Shown one piece after another: positions 32,301 to 41,364 of a stretch of DNA of 64,000 nt; positions within the stretch are counted from its first letter, which is position 1; every line of letters starts with the position of its first letter. This DNA comes from Nemopilema nomurai (lineage: Eukaryota > Cnidaria > Scyphozoa > Rhizostomeae > Rhizostomatidae), in assembly GCA_003864495.1 (NCBI GenBank), contig ML133366.1, positions 968,871-1,032,870 on the forward strand, read 5' to 3'. A program made the translations under genes and the position numbers. The notes under the pieces were generated by a model. It saw only the letters and a program-made list of their open reading frames with translations. It had not been told where the DNA came from and searched no databases.

Positions 32301-33343
32301 GTAGTTTCACATGTTTTAGAGATTTCAGGGTTATCTCCAACTGAACTGGTGCGGCTACTTTTTGAGAAGAATGATTCAAGAGTTCTTGATTTCTTTGGCG
32401 GACCAGACATTTTAATCAAACCTCCAGTCGGCTTTATTCTCTCGCTTTCAGTGAGGCAATAAGTTGCAAGTGGATGTGTAACACAAGAATTATGATAAGC
32501 CTAAAACAATAGTTCAATGCAAAATTAGATGTGACCGGATCTCGCGGCTCATATGGACTATGGTTTAACACAAATCATGACTGCGATCATGAATGAATGA
32601 CGTCTGCAAACGTTAATGGTTGAGAAAGTTATGGCTAAAATGGGTTACAGTTCAAACATTGTTCATCGTGTTATTGCGATTGTGATACCCAAAAAGCGTC
32701 ACTATTTCCAACAAAAGCAAAACAGTACCTATAACTACTCAGCTTTGCCTGTTATGCTGCGATGAATTTTTGGTGACTACCCATTTTGAAAATTTACCAT
32801 TCAAATTATACGCACCAAATACGTGGGGACTTTTGCTCATTTTCTAAATCTTTTTTTCATCTTAAGGGTACGTGTCTTATGCCGGCTTCTTGAACACAGG
32901 AATTATAATGTCATTCACGAACTCTGATGCGTCATAGTTCCCCTCCCAAGTCAAGCGCGAAAGCTGCTGACCAAATATTCAATATGAATATTTGTAAAGG
33001 CTGAAATACACGATCAGTTTTTTATGTCAGTTTTCCCCAAAGTTATTTCTATATCCGTTTTTCATCAGTTTAACTAAAGAAGCGCGTGTTTACACGATTA
33101 GCCAAAGTTCATCAATTTTTCATCATGTATTTTAGCCTTTACTTCGCTTGGAAGTTTCTCGCAGCAATGAAGTTTCTTAATTTTCAGTGTTCTGAGAGTG
33201 TACCTTCTTATGAAATTTTTTGATAGAAAGGGGCGTTTCCCGCGTTCGGTGAGACTTTGAAGGGCGTGTCTGTGAAATTTTCGCAGGCCTCCTCTTCTTT
33301 CATAAATGGCCCTCCCCAAACGCAGACGCTGGATCCGCCCCTG
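29340..33343 (-). mobile_element. 4.0-kb hAT DNA transposon with 8-bp target duplication
   Basis: Inserted in copy A' exon 2. CTGGCATT at 29332-29339 is repeated at 33344-33351, the 8-bp duplication typical of hAT. Ends are short imperfect inverted repeats: left CATTGGCGGATCTACAGG, right (reverse complement) CAGGGGCGGATCCAGCG. The left end holds a long G-run near 29356. One minus-strand transposase gene fills 29789-32410. 29340-29788 and 32411-33343 are non-coding. The corresponding site in copy A (around 22473) is empty, so the insertion is younger than the duplication or fixed on one parental haplotype. Confidence 0.9.
29789..32410 (-). CDS. hAT-superfamily transposase (TTF-type zinc finger, DUF4371-like, hAT dimerisation), intact frame
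   Basis: 873 residues from ATG at 32410 (M-S-G-P-P-K-K-S-R-T-L). An open upstream TTG codon is ignored. Motifs are S-F-F-S-K (~residue 10), a TTF-type zinc finger with C-C-G-A-W-C-V-Y-C (~165), F-W-T-I-M-A-D-E-T-Q-D (~370, the first hAT catalytic Asp region), G-Q-G-Y-D-G-A-A-S-M-S (~460), F-H-C-C-M-H-A-L-N-L (~490) and the C-terminal dimerisation motif with L-P-V-T-T-V-E-P-E-R-L-F-S-K-L (~810). The protein would cut and paste the element. Length fits autonomous elements of this group, with no stop or frameshift. It is the best candidate for a working transposase here. Domestication as a host gene is possible but the flanking 8-bp duplication argues for a mobile copy. Confidence 0.9.
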   Translation of the reverse strand: MSGPPKKSRTLESFFSKSSRTSSVGDNPEISKTCETTTCQEFESKSTGEEFDTQSQVAVVQDCPEEETHPDLCCMATQVNVAISDRYDIGRAIMKTKRGEQLTDNEREAYLSKRWVPQRRDEYPFSEKKKPKNQLMVGMSSTTKRFLGENHLKTFPWLAVSREPKCCGAWCVYCVLFKTCESGGGRGAQYGGGAGQSMGKLVNKPLVNFSDLTGKNGALTSHQETSFHKTCAIKYTEFLSRATPGSEKDVRSIMNIERQKEIERNRTALVPIIDTLLTCARQNIALRGHRDDGPVDSTGMEPKHNDGNFRALLRLRVRGGDTNLKDHLKSCKRNASLVSKTIQNELIACAGNIIKEDIVRDVKNAKFWTIMADETQDCAKREQLVIAIRYVDTKNVPKIIKEEPVAILDLIADIKSSDQSDETEHNEIKLCGKAIGETLLRHISELGLDLQYLVGQGYDGAASMSSERVGVCSFIKSAAPLADYFHCCMHALNLSCSRAAKIPAIRHCMDDIKDINNFFKHAKRNSYLQAVIARESIEELQRRQLVTLCERHESVLVARQLLPYIVVCLEEMLAWDSLDTRKDARRLLTSLQDPQFLVALVLAEKVSAVLRPVSRSLQQIGSDLVKAMSTISATQSKLYTWRKGEENEFASMFEEAMLLGENIGVTREEMHAIPRAVSQSRFRSNAGEANQKAIDYYRINVFLPLLDEVAGDMKARFGPHQQKIATLTRILPCFVKESTWQDILPAALKYGVFLDPLSIVEGEYEIWKQQWLSRGTSTVANTAIGALGDCQGDVFPNLHTLLNILTVLPVTTVEPERLFSKLNSTLTAIRSTMSEERLESLLLLQVHRDRTPTSDKLIDSFAALKSRRIPLKL

Positions 33344-33351
33344 CTGGCATT
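33344..33351. repeat. 8-bp target duplication of the hAT element, right
   Basis: CTGGCATT, pairs with 29332-29339. Confidence 0.9.
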
Positions 33352-33803
33352 GTCAATGAAACTTGCAAGGCACTGTATTTGACATTGAAGAATGAATTCC
33401 TGAAGGTATTTCTCTCCACTAAATATATTTATTGTGCATAAGGAATAGTTTTGCAATTCCTATAAGTACAATGCATCCTTGTTCATCTCAACAGTTTGGG
33501 ATGAAATGTGAGAAAAGCAGTTTGGATTAAGGCGAAAGTTCAGGTCATCTTAGATATGATTTTGATCAGATAAAATCACACACAGGACATGAGAACAAGA
33601 AATTTTGTTATATTCAAGGAATATTCTCTATTGAATGATATATTTATCTTTTAAAATGCAAATTTAAACAAGTGGCAAAGATACTCTAACTTTAGAATAA
33701 AATGTTTAAATCAATCAAAATCTAAAACTAAATTAGAGTTCAAGATCCTTGTTAAATAAACTTTGATCTTTTGTAGCATGTTCATTTAGGTCATCTTTTT
33801 GGC

Positions 33804-34103
33804 TCAGCTCTGTAGATACCCGTGGACCATTAAACAATTGGCTAGATTGGTGCTGGGTTTGTGGCTAGATTGGTGCTGGGTTTGTGTCCAGCAGCCTGAT
33901 TGCCCAAAGTGGTTCATCCTAGTGGATGCCTGAAAACCAGATGACATCCATTTGTTAGGTTGTGAATAGTTCATAGCCCAATGATCCTGTCCTAAATAAC
34001 CCATTTGAGCTTGGAATATCACATTACTAATTTGATTTTGTGCTATCTTTCTGGTAGTTGAATCCATCTTAAGAAGACTCTCTGTCACAAAGTTGCCAAA
34101 CAT
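33804..34103 (-). pseudogene. Harbinger-associated Myb/BESS-like C-terminal exon (copy A')
   Basis: Duplicate of the exon at 22958-23218, with the same M-F-G-N-F-V-T-E-S start and R-K-I-A-Q-N-Q-I-S-N-V-I-F core. A one-base difference in the short tandem repeat at its end (GCTGGG versus GCTGG) lets the frame run on for 14 more residues to a stop at 33804. The Myb/SANT part is again absent. Confidence 0.5.
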
Positions 34104-35484
34104 GGCTGCAGCACAATTCTTATAAATACCAGGCCAACGGCCAGGTGCAAAAAGCACAAAAGCTAGTTTCTCGAGTGAAAAAAAAGAAAAACGGCGATCA
34201 TAATGCAACAAAACAAATTTACTTTGATTTGTTGTAGAGGGCACGACGAAGTTTTCAGCATTTCGAAGCCAGCGAGGGAGCCAGGTGGGGCGCGTGCCTG
34301 CAGTTTCTCACAAATTTTTCTTCTCCCACCTGGAGTTTCGGCTCGATTTCTCACCTAAAATGAGGAAAAATCAAACAAATCAAATCTCATTTAGCATCAT
34401 TTTAAGTAAGCAATCAATTCAGCATGAAGAAAAACATCCTCAAAAGCAGGCAAGCTCGTGGATAGCAAATTTTTCGTGGCGGATGGAAGCTACCCCAGCG
34501 TGGGTGGGGTGCATTGGAAAATCGTGAAAAAAGTACGGAAATTTAGTTTAGCATCATTTGGAATATCATCAGATCGAAAGAAGAAACGAAAAGTACTTAC
34601 TTAAGGCAGTAAGGCAGCTTTCCACGGCGAAATTCCCACAAAACGCAGCAGCACAGTGCACGACCACAGCCGGAAATTATGAGCACGTCCAAACTCCACG
34701 GGCAGCAAGCACGAAATGACCCCTGCCCTGCCCCGAGCACGGTGTTGTTCTCTACTACCGATCTACGCCTTGTTCCTCTGCTGCGACACGTCACTCACGT
34801 CAGCAACTTGCATTTCGATTCGTGGAAGAGGACTCTCTTTTGTCCTCAAACAATGCAGGGCGGCACAGCGAGCCACGTGACCGGGGCAAGCTCGGTCGAA
34901 CGAGGGCAAGGAAATTTTCTCCTCGCGGCCTGGAAATGGCGAATCGAAGCAAAAACATGGCGATTTTCGAGAAAACGCTTGCGAATTTTGGAAAAACAAA
35001 CCACACATCTAAAAAGAGGCACTCCGGGCGAACCTTACCGCTAGGAAAAGGGAAACGTAGCCCTAAAGGTTCGGGAGCCAGAGCTTGTAGAAGGCGGACG
35101 ACCGGCGAGCGGCCCTCAGAAAAGTGGCAATGTCCACTAAAAATAAGTAAAATTTTGGCAAAAAAACCAGCCACGATCAAAGACGAATGCTTGCCAAAAC
35201 CGTGGGTAAAAAAACGGGGAGAGCTGGTTGAGCGGTGGGGGCAGGAGGGCGTTGAGAAGGCGGTCGAAACGACCCTCCCTCGGAAAAGATGGCGATTTGC
35301 TCAAAAAAGGCGCACGCTTTTCGGGAAAAAACCTCAAACGATATTGTAGGAAGGATCTGGGAAGAAGCTGCAGAAATAATTTTCGAAATCGGTCCAGCCG
35401 CTTAGGAGCCTTTTCCCGTCAATTTGGTAGAGGTTGAGAACAATAGATTATTGCTAGGCGACGTTAACATTTTATTATAGGTAG

Positions 35485-35757
35485 ACTAGCCCCCAAAACC
35501 CCGCTGCGCAAAAGATAAAGGGTTGAGGCTCCCCCGTCCAGGATGGCACGCGAAGGATGGCGAGTCATTTTTTTCGTTGACAACTTTCGTTTCAAGTGTG
35601 CGGTGCGTGGCTGTGCATTACGTCATTTTTGCTCTCGATGCGAGGCTCTTGTCTTGCCGAGCCTAACATGTCTATTTTGTTTATAGGGTAGTTTTAAGGG
35701 GGAATTCCTTTTCCACAGAAGGGGTTTAGCCCGCGCAGCAGGGTTTTGGGGGCTAGT
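35485..35757. repeat. 273-bp MITE-like element with 25-bp terminal inverted repeats
   Basis: The left arm 35485-35509 (ACTAGCCCCCAAAACC then CCGCTGCGC) matches the reverse complement of 35733-35757 at 24 of 25 positions. The interior has no gene. No clear target duplication. A partial relative, right half only, lies at about 43150-43252, next to an inverted copy of the flank seen at 35391-35484. Confidence 0.7.
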
Positions 35758-35852
35758 CTTCTGTTTTACCAAATATTGTTTATCTATTGTGAAAGTTGTC
35801 TTCAAACTTTTACTGGAATATATTCTATTTGCGTGACATGGTCTATCGTGAA

Positions 35853-36154
35853 CATAGGCGCCGACTTTTATTTTTCCCAGGGGGGGCTCAAAATTTGAAT
35901 TTAAAATCAATTAAAAAAAAGTCGAAAGGTAGAGAAATTACCTGTCGCTTTAATAACGTAATACAACATATGTAGTATGTATAATAACAAAACAAAACAT
36001 TTTAATAAAGCAGATATAACATCATGGTCTACAGTATCATCAGTTCAATTCTTTGATTGATTTCTAACGAAATTCCCAGGGGGGGCTGAGCCCCCCCATA
36101 GCAATCCCCAGGGGGGGCTCGAGCCCGCAAGCCCCCACGTAGTCGGCGCCTATG
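35853..36154. mobile_element. 302-bp hAT-type MITE with 8-bp target duplication
   Basis: Ends are perfect 14-bp inverted repeats, CATAGGCGCCGACT and AGTCGGCGCCTATG. The flanking 8-mer ATCGTGAA is present at 35845-35852 and 36155-36162. G-runs and C-runs (CCCAGGGGGGGCT-like, three copies) lie near both ends. No coding capacity. The 8-bp duplication assigns it to hAT. Its ends differ from the 4-kb hAT at 29340, so that element is probably not its source. Confidence 0.9.
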
Positions 36155-36162
36155 ATCGTGAA

Positions 36163-36850
36163 ACTAAATATCAAATTATTTTAATCACGCACAGCCATCG
36201 ATTTCATTTGCATAACCTTATGCATATTTTTATTTGAGGGTTACACTGTCAATTCTCCATCGAAGAACAGTTGACCGCAAGAAAAATATCTTTCTTTTAG
36301 CTGATCAACCTGCAGTGAAGCAAGCTAACTGCTTCGTATGTAGACCTTTTCGTTGTCTAAATTGATTCCTATGTTGCCCCTGAATCGGCTCCGACTCTAT
36401 TTGAACAATGCACGACTGGCGAAACTTCGAAATCCGTTAAATTCGACCGTGTGAAGCCTGCCCTTTAGTTCTTGCAAAGTATAAAGTGAAAAATCACTGC
36501 CGATCCTAGTTATTTTTATAGACAAACTGAAAAACCTCCTTACTGCTATCGATTTTTGTTTAAATGCCTTCGGGGGCTCTGCCAGGCCGAAAAGCGACCC
36601 CTTGGCCAACACACGTTTTCGGCCGTCCAATTAAAAAGGTAGCAGCAGCAGTTTACTCGCTACACTGTCCTACGAGTTTTGGGTAATTGAAAGATAACAT
36701 CGTGGCACGAAATCTCTAACTTACAAAATGAAACTTAGCACACACAGAAACTGCCTCTGTTGCGGTCAAAAACTGACCATTGCCAAGAAATTAATTCTGA
36801 AGATTCAGAAATCCCAGCAACGCTACGAACACTAAAGAAACAACGCGTGA
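36163..36850. other. No recognisable gene between the MITE and the ISL2EU-like element
   Basis: About 690 bases. The minus-strand open frame 36397-36630 has no recognisable domain. No repeat partner in the window was seen. Confidence 0.4.
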
Positions 36851-37080
36851 ATAAACCATTCCCGGGTAACGTCCGCCATTAAGTCTGGGTAGCAAACTGA
36901 CCTTTGGACCCTATGGCCGCACACCGGAGCTATGGCGATTTGCAATATATCAAAGCCGTAATTTCACAACCACGCTATTCTAATGTCATGCCGTTCGCTA
37001 ATCAACACTTAATTACACTGTCTATTATCCTTACATAATTATCCTTTGAATGACGGGTTATTTTCCATCGTCTAGCCACG
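36851..37080 (+). repeat. Left 230-bp terminal inverted repeat of the ISL2EU-like element
   Basis: Reverse complement of 41133-41362 with a few substitutions and one small indel near 36890. The outer end reads ATAAACCATTCC. Confidence 0.9.
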
Positions 37081-37221
37081 TATTTATTGATGATATCTGT
37101 AAATAGTTTTAACTACTTGGTCTGAAGTCTTCACAGCAAACAGCAGAAAACACGAAAATCGTCCTATTTGCGCTCATTCGTGTACGCAGTTATTCAGTTT
37201 ACTATAACGTTAGCAGTTAAA

Positions 37222-39090
37222 ATGGCAAGCAATTCAAGAACTTATCAGGATTTTCTAGATATGGGAGTTAATAGTTTGAAGGATTTTTTAACTGTAAGAG
37301 GGGTGTCTGTAAGCAACTATACAAAGGTGGAACTTGTTGCCAGAGCGTTTTCAGCTGCTGAGATGGGTTTGCCTATTGTAATGTCCAGCGAAGATCAAGC
37401 CAAACTTCTCCAACAAGAGTACGTAAAGAGGCTGAAAGAGATGGATTTATCAGACCCAAAGGAAATCAAGGATGAGGATAAAAAGGACGAACTCTCTCTA
37501 TGGCCTACAATTACACTGGGAAACATTTTCGAGTATATTCTGAGCGTTAGAGATTTCAATGTGGAATACGTTGGTAAATATAAGGATCAGAAGGCCTACA
37601 GCTACTTTGACAGTAACTTTGTTGGCGAGATTCTCGTCAGTAAACCAAAAGATGAGGTCATTCTTTTTTGTAAAGTGAGAGCATCAATGTCGATACACGA
37701 TGAGAAGGAGCTGTGGGTTGCTGCTCAGCCTGGTGGCAAAATACTAACAGCTTGGTGTTCATGCATGGCAGGTGCAAGTAGATGCTGCAATCATGTAATA
37801 GCAGCCCTGTACAAGGTTGAGTATGCCAACATGAATGGGTTTCTCTCTCCATCCTGTACATCCATGCCTTGTGCATGGAATCAAGCAACAAAGACCACCA
37901 TTGAGCCAAAAAGAATTTCTGAAATCGTTGTTCGTAAGAAATTACGTTCTAAAATGCCAGCAGATCCTAGCGACGATGTCCGCCGAGAGGAAACCAGAAT
38001 GCAGGAACTAAGCCAGTTTGATCCAAGACAGAGTCTACATCAAAACATGACAGGGGAGCGTTTGTCCAATCTCATCCACACAATTTCTGTAGCAAATCCC
38101 AACGCAGTATTATTAAAATCTGTTGAGGGCATGGCTATTCCAACCTCAGGCAATTTGACACTAGCTAACATAGCCAACGCGATAATGGTAGATCAGAGTT
38201 TATCATCAGATGACGCAAAAATAACAAAATTTCTAGCCAAAATGTGTTTCTCAGAAAAAGACGTAAAAACTGTTGAAAAGATGACGAGAAATCAGGCCAA
38301 AAGCAAAGCATGGATTGAGCATCGAGAAGGCCGATTAACAGCTTCAAAGCACCACGAGTACTTCACAAAAGTCAACAGTATTTCCCGCGTTAAGGGTGAT
38401 GTACGTCCGAAAACAACACATCTTGTGGCCAATATTATACATCAAGACCACATCCAAGCAATCAAGTGGGGTAGAGATCATGAAGCAGATGCTTTAAAGG
38501 GATTCTACGCAGAAGAAGCAACAAGGCACATCAACTTTAAGCTGGAGCAGGCAGGCTTATTTCTGGACAAGGATAGGGCGTATATTGGAGCATCACCTGA
38601 TGCCATAATGCAATGTTCATGTCATGGAAAGAGCGTAGTTGAAACAAACTGCCCCTTCAATATACGTAATGAAAAAGTAACAGACAGTAGCAGCATGTGC
38701 GTGTTTTTAAAAGTTAACGATGACAACAACATCTGTTTGAACAAGAACCATAAATAACACACAGATCGTATCTCAAATGGCGCTAACCCAATCTTTGCAA
38801 GGTTATTTCATTGTTTGGACAACGAAAGAGAGATTTTTTTCAAAACCTATGTTGTTAAAGCTCTTCTTGCTATAAGCCCATTAGAGTTCTGTGGAACTTG
38901 TGATAAAGTTTTGCTAGAGGCTAAAGAAATAAAAAGCAATGAGTTCCATTTAAAGTGGATTTGTTGTGGTAACTGCAATGTACGGTATCACTTTTATTGC
39001 CAAAACATTAATCCAATTTTAAATGAAGATGGTACATGGATTTGTAACAAATGTTTGTCAAATATTGCTTGTGATAATGCGGCATATTAA
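37222..39090 (+). pseudogene. ISL2EU partner protein: SAP-like N-terminus, SWIM zinc finger, YqaJ nuclease domain, PHD finger (stop codon inside)
   Basis: Start chosen at ATG 37222 (M-A-S-N-S-R); the frame is open upstream only from a TTG. Residues 10-45 (D-M-G-V-N-S-L-K-D-F-L and Y-T-K-V-E-L-V-A-R) look like a SAP-type helix pair. A SWIM finger follows at about 177-195 (W-C-S-C, then C-C-N-H), and the YqaJ/lambda-exonuclease domain from about 365 (T-A-S-K-H, W-G-R-D-H-E-A-D-A-L). It has the catalytic Asp (G-A-S-P-D, residue 460) and Glu 474, but the paired Lys of E-x-K is Asn (V-V-E-T-N-C-P). A TAA at 38755-38757 ends the 511-residue part. The same frame then continues through F-F-K-T-Y-V-V-K-A-L-L into a PHD finger (C-G-T-C...C-C-G-N-C...H-F-Y-C...C-N-K-C) to 39090. 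The Q-x-x-Y part of the nuclease is deleted at the stop. The nuclease is probably inactive. Confidence 0.8.
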
Positions 39091-39578
39091 CTTTTAAATA
39101 CATATATTGTTTTAAGTTAATAAGATATAATTCTGAAATTCTCTTCTTTTTATCTTTTTTGTCTTTTCTGTATAATATTGAAAAAGCCCCTTGGAGCTTA
39201 TTTATTTAGAATGATATTGGATAGGGCTAATTTGATGGGGCCTCAAACAAGGGTTGGGACTTGTAAAAGATTATCCAAAAGTCGCTATAAAAATACCTCT
39301 AAAGGATTTTCACTTTTCCGTGTTCATTTTCAAAAAAGAAAAATCTTAGAATTTAATAGTGACAACGAAAACATTATTTTCATTTAAGATTCTCACTTTC
39401 CGTTGAATGAGTTATTAATGTAGGACTAACATCCTGTATTGTAAAATTTGGCATGTCGGGGTAGGGGCTTATTTGTGGTGGAACATATTAAGAATTTAAT
39501 TATCAGGGAGGGGGGGGGGCTAATTATTAGGTCTATACGAGTTGGGCAATTTGAGGATTACCGGTATCTGTCCATTTT
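39091..39578. other. Spacer between the two convergent genes of the ISL2EU-like element
   Basis: AT-rich 3' regions of both genes, with a run of ten G near 39509-39518. No other gene. Confidence 0.45.
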
Positions 39579-40991
39579 TTATTCAACTAGTGGGGGTAAT
39601 AGATTTACCAGAGCACAACACGTAACAACAATATCATCTACTAATGGCATTTCTAGAAGCGACATTTCACGTTTGAGAATATGGAACCACTTGACCCTGG
39701 CAATGGCTTTCTCAACAAATATCCGAACATTTGCAACTCGATTAGTTGTTCTTACGTCGGATTGTGTCATCTGAGTGCCTCTAGCAGCACTAGGTGGTAT
39801 TGCAAGGAAACATCTTTTCATTAGTAAGTCTGACTTTATCTTAAATCCTCTGTCAGCCATCACAGTGTCGTAAGGTTCAAGAAGATCCAAAAAGCCTGAA
39901 TTCCGCACAATATATAGGTCAGTGGTACGACCTCCAAAACATGGGGATACCCATGAAATTGCTCCATTAGGTGTAATTGCAACTAAAAATTTAACGGTGC
40001 AGTGGTGCTTATAATCACTCCACAAAATGGCTTGAACTTCAAGAGAGCTTGGAGTCTCGACGAAAACCTCTGTGCAATCGATTATGGTGCGAACCTTGGG
40101 GTAAAGACGCTTGAATGCATCAGGCAACGTTGCAATTATTTGACCTTTGGATGGCCAGATTATTAAATTTCTTAATTCTTTGGACAGCAGTTTTATCCAG
40201 GTGATCCAGATCTGGGACACTCGAGTGGTAGAAGTTTGAAATCTAAACGCTAGGTCTTCGACAAAAAGGCCTAGCCTCAACCGCATCAAAACTAACAGAT
40301 ACTCCTGTTCTAAACAGAGTTTCCTTTCTGGCCCCTTTCTGTTTATTGGCAGTATATCGCCTTCTGCATACACAGGTGAAGACAGAATCTGATCCACTCG
40401 CTGCTGGTAAACATCAGACTTCTGTTTTTGGAATGCTCTTTTAGGGCCTTCCCAGTATTTCATCAATCTACTTCTTGGGTGCAGATAATCAAAAATAGCC
40501 TTAAATGTTTCTACACTTTCCAAACCAGTGCAGAAGCGAACATCAAATTCTCTATTAAGCTGCTCAAATTTCATTGGAACAGGGAGAATAATCGAGGATT
40601 CTTGCTCATCTGCATTTTCCGGCTCTTCTGAAGGTGCTGAAGCTGCCCCACCTATCGTTGTTTGAAACCCCCTTTTCCTTGGTGAAGACCTTCGAACAAC
40701 ACTCTGGTTTTGTCGATTGTCCTGCACAGTTAGCCAAAGAGTAGGGTTTGGGTTTCTGGCTGTAGGCTTTCCATCAGAAAAATGATTCGAGCAAATCCTA
40801 CTTCCATCACTGGGAACAAAACCAACTCTTCCTTTGTTGATTAGAGCCGTCCAGTTTTTCTTCTTTGATTCATCATTTGTTGGAAACCTGTGAAATTTTA
40901 GAATTTTCACATGCTCTTTGACCACAAAACGATCTGGATAACGTGTATCATTATCACAGGTTCCAACACAGCATCGATCGTGTCTTCCCAT
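39579..40991 (-). CDS. THAP-domain DDE transposase of the ISL2EU-like element, intact
   Basis: 470 residues from ATG 40991 (M-G-R-H-D-R-C-C-V-G-T-C). The open frame runs 36 codons further upstream through a hydrophobic stretch, but a THAP domain starts at the protein's N-terminus, so the internal ATG is preferred. THAP C2CH residues are C-x-x-x-C at the start, W-T-A-L in the middle and I-C-S-N-H-F near residue 65. A DDE_Tnp_4-type helix-turn-helix follows at ~220-290 (L-V-L-M-R-L-R-L-G-L, F-R-F-Q-T-S). The catalytic triad is present: T-I-I-D-C-T-E, V-M-A-D-R-G-F and V-E-K-A-I-A-R-V-K. It would bind the inverted repeats and cut the element out. No lesion is visible. Confidence 0.9.
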   Translation of the reverse strand: MGRHDRCCVGTCDNDTRYPDRFVVKEHVKILKFHRFPTNDESKKKNWTALINKGRVGFVPSDGSRICSNHFSDGKPTARNPNPTLWLTVQDNRQNQSVVRRSSPRKRGFQTTIGGAASAPSEEPENADEQESSIILPVPMKFEQLNREFDVRFCTGLESVETFKAIFDYLHPRSRLMKYWEGPKRAFQKQKSDVYQQRVDQILSSPVYAEGDILPINRKGPERKLCLEQEYLLVLMRLRLGLFVEDLAFRFQTSTTRVSQIWITWIKLLSKELRNLIIWPSKGQIIATLPDAFKRLYPKVRTIIDCTEVFVETPSSLEVQAILWSDYKHHCTVKFLVAITPNGAISWVSPCFGGRTTDLYIVRNSGFLDLLEPYDTVMADRGFKIKSDLLMKRCFLAIPPSAARGTQMTQSDVRTTNRVANVRIFVEKAIARVKWFHILKREMSLLEMPLVDDIVVTCCALVNLLPPLVE

Positions 40992-41132
40992 GACTGCTTG
41001 TATCCATATGATAGCACTTAAAACGATGCAAAATATTAAAACGAACAGACAGAATTTTTCTCTACAAAACAACAGGAGCAAGCTATTCGAACATTTCACT
41101 ACCCCTAAAGGAGACCATTTATAAACAGCCAG

Positions 41133-41362
41133 CGTGGCTAGACAATGGAAAATAACCCGTCATTCAAAGGATAATTATGTAAGGATAATAGACAGTGTAA
41201 TTAAGTGTTGATTAGCGAACGGCATGACATTAGAATAGCGTGGTTGTGAAATTACGGCTTTGATATATTGCAAATCGCCATAGCTCCGGTGTGCGGCCAT
41301 GGGGTCCAAAGGTCAGTTTGCTACCCAGAATTAATGGCGGACGTTACCCGGGAATGGTTTAT
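41133..41362 (-). repeat. Right 230-bp terminal inverted repeat of the ISL2EU-like element
   Basis: Pairs with 36851-37080. Followed by the GA duplication at 41363-41364. Confidence 0.9.
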
Positions 41363-41364
41363 GA

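Larger units (their letters stand above)
29043..35391 (+). repeat. Second copy of the duplicated segment (copy A'), split by a hAT element
   Basis: 29043-29339 and 33352-35391 together match 22177-24511 end to end. The copy continues past 35391 into GGTCCAGCCGCTTAGGAG. An inverted relative at 43253-43465 shows the same continuation, so this right edge is an original junction. The hAT element interrupts the duplicated Harbinger-like exon 2 (29278-29339 plus 33352-33405). Confidence 0.9.
36851..41362. mobile_element. 4.5-kb ISL2EU-like DNA transposon with 230-bp inverted repeats and two convergent genes
   Basis: The left repeat (36851-37080) and right repeat (41133-41362) are reverse complements with only a few mismatches, each starting ATAAACCATTCCCGGG. 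The dinucleotide GA flanks both ends (36849-36850, 41363-41364), a 2-bp duplication. Inside are a plus-strand SWIM/YqaJ/PHD gene and a minus-strand THAP plus DDE transposase, the pair known from ISL2EU-type elements. The near-identical arms suggest a recent insertion, and the transposase is open, but the partner gene is damaged. Confidence 0.8.

Noticed and set aside
37168..37221. 18-codon upstream extension of the SWIM/YqaJ gene
   Set aside because: It begins with TTG; the first ATG (37222) gives a standard start.
40992..41099. Hydrophobic, signal-peptide-like N-terminal extension of the THAP transposase
   Set aside because: A THAP domain begins at the ATG at 40991, as is usual in this family; a secretory leader on a nuclear transposase is implausible.
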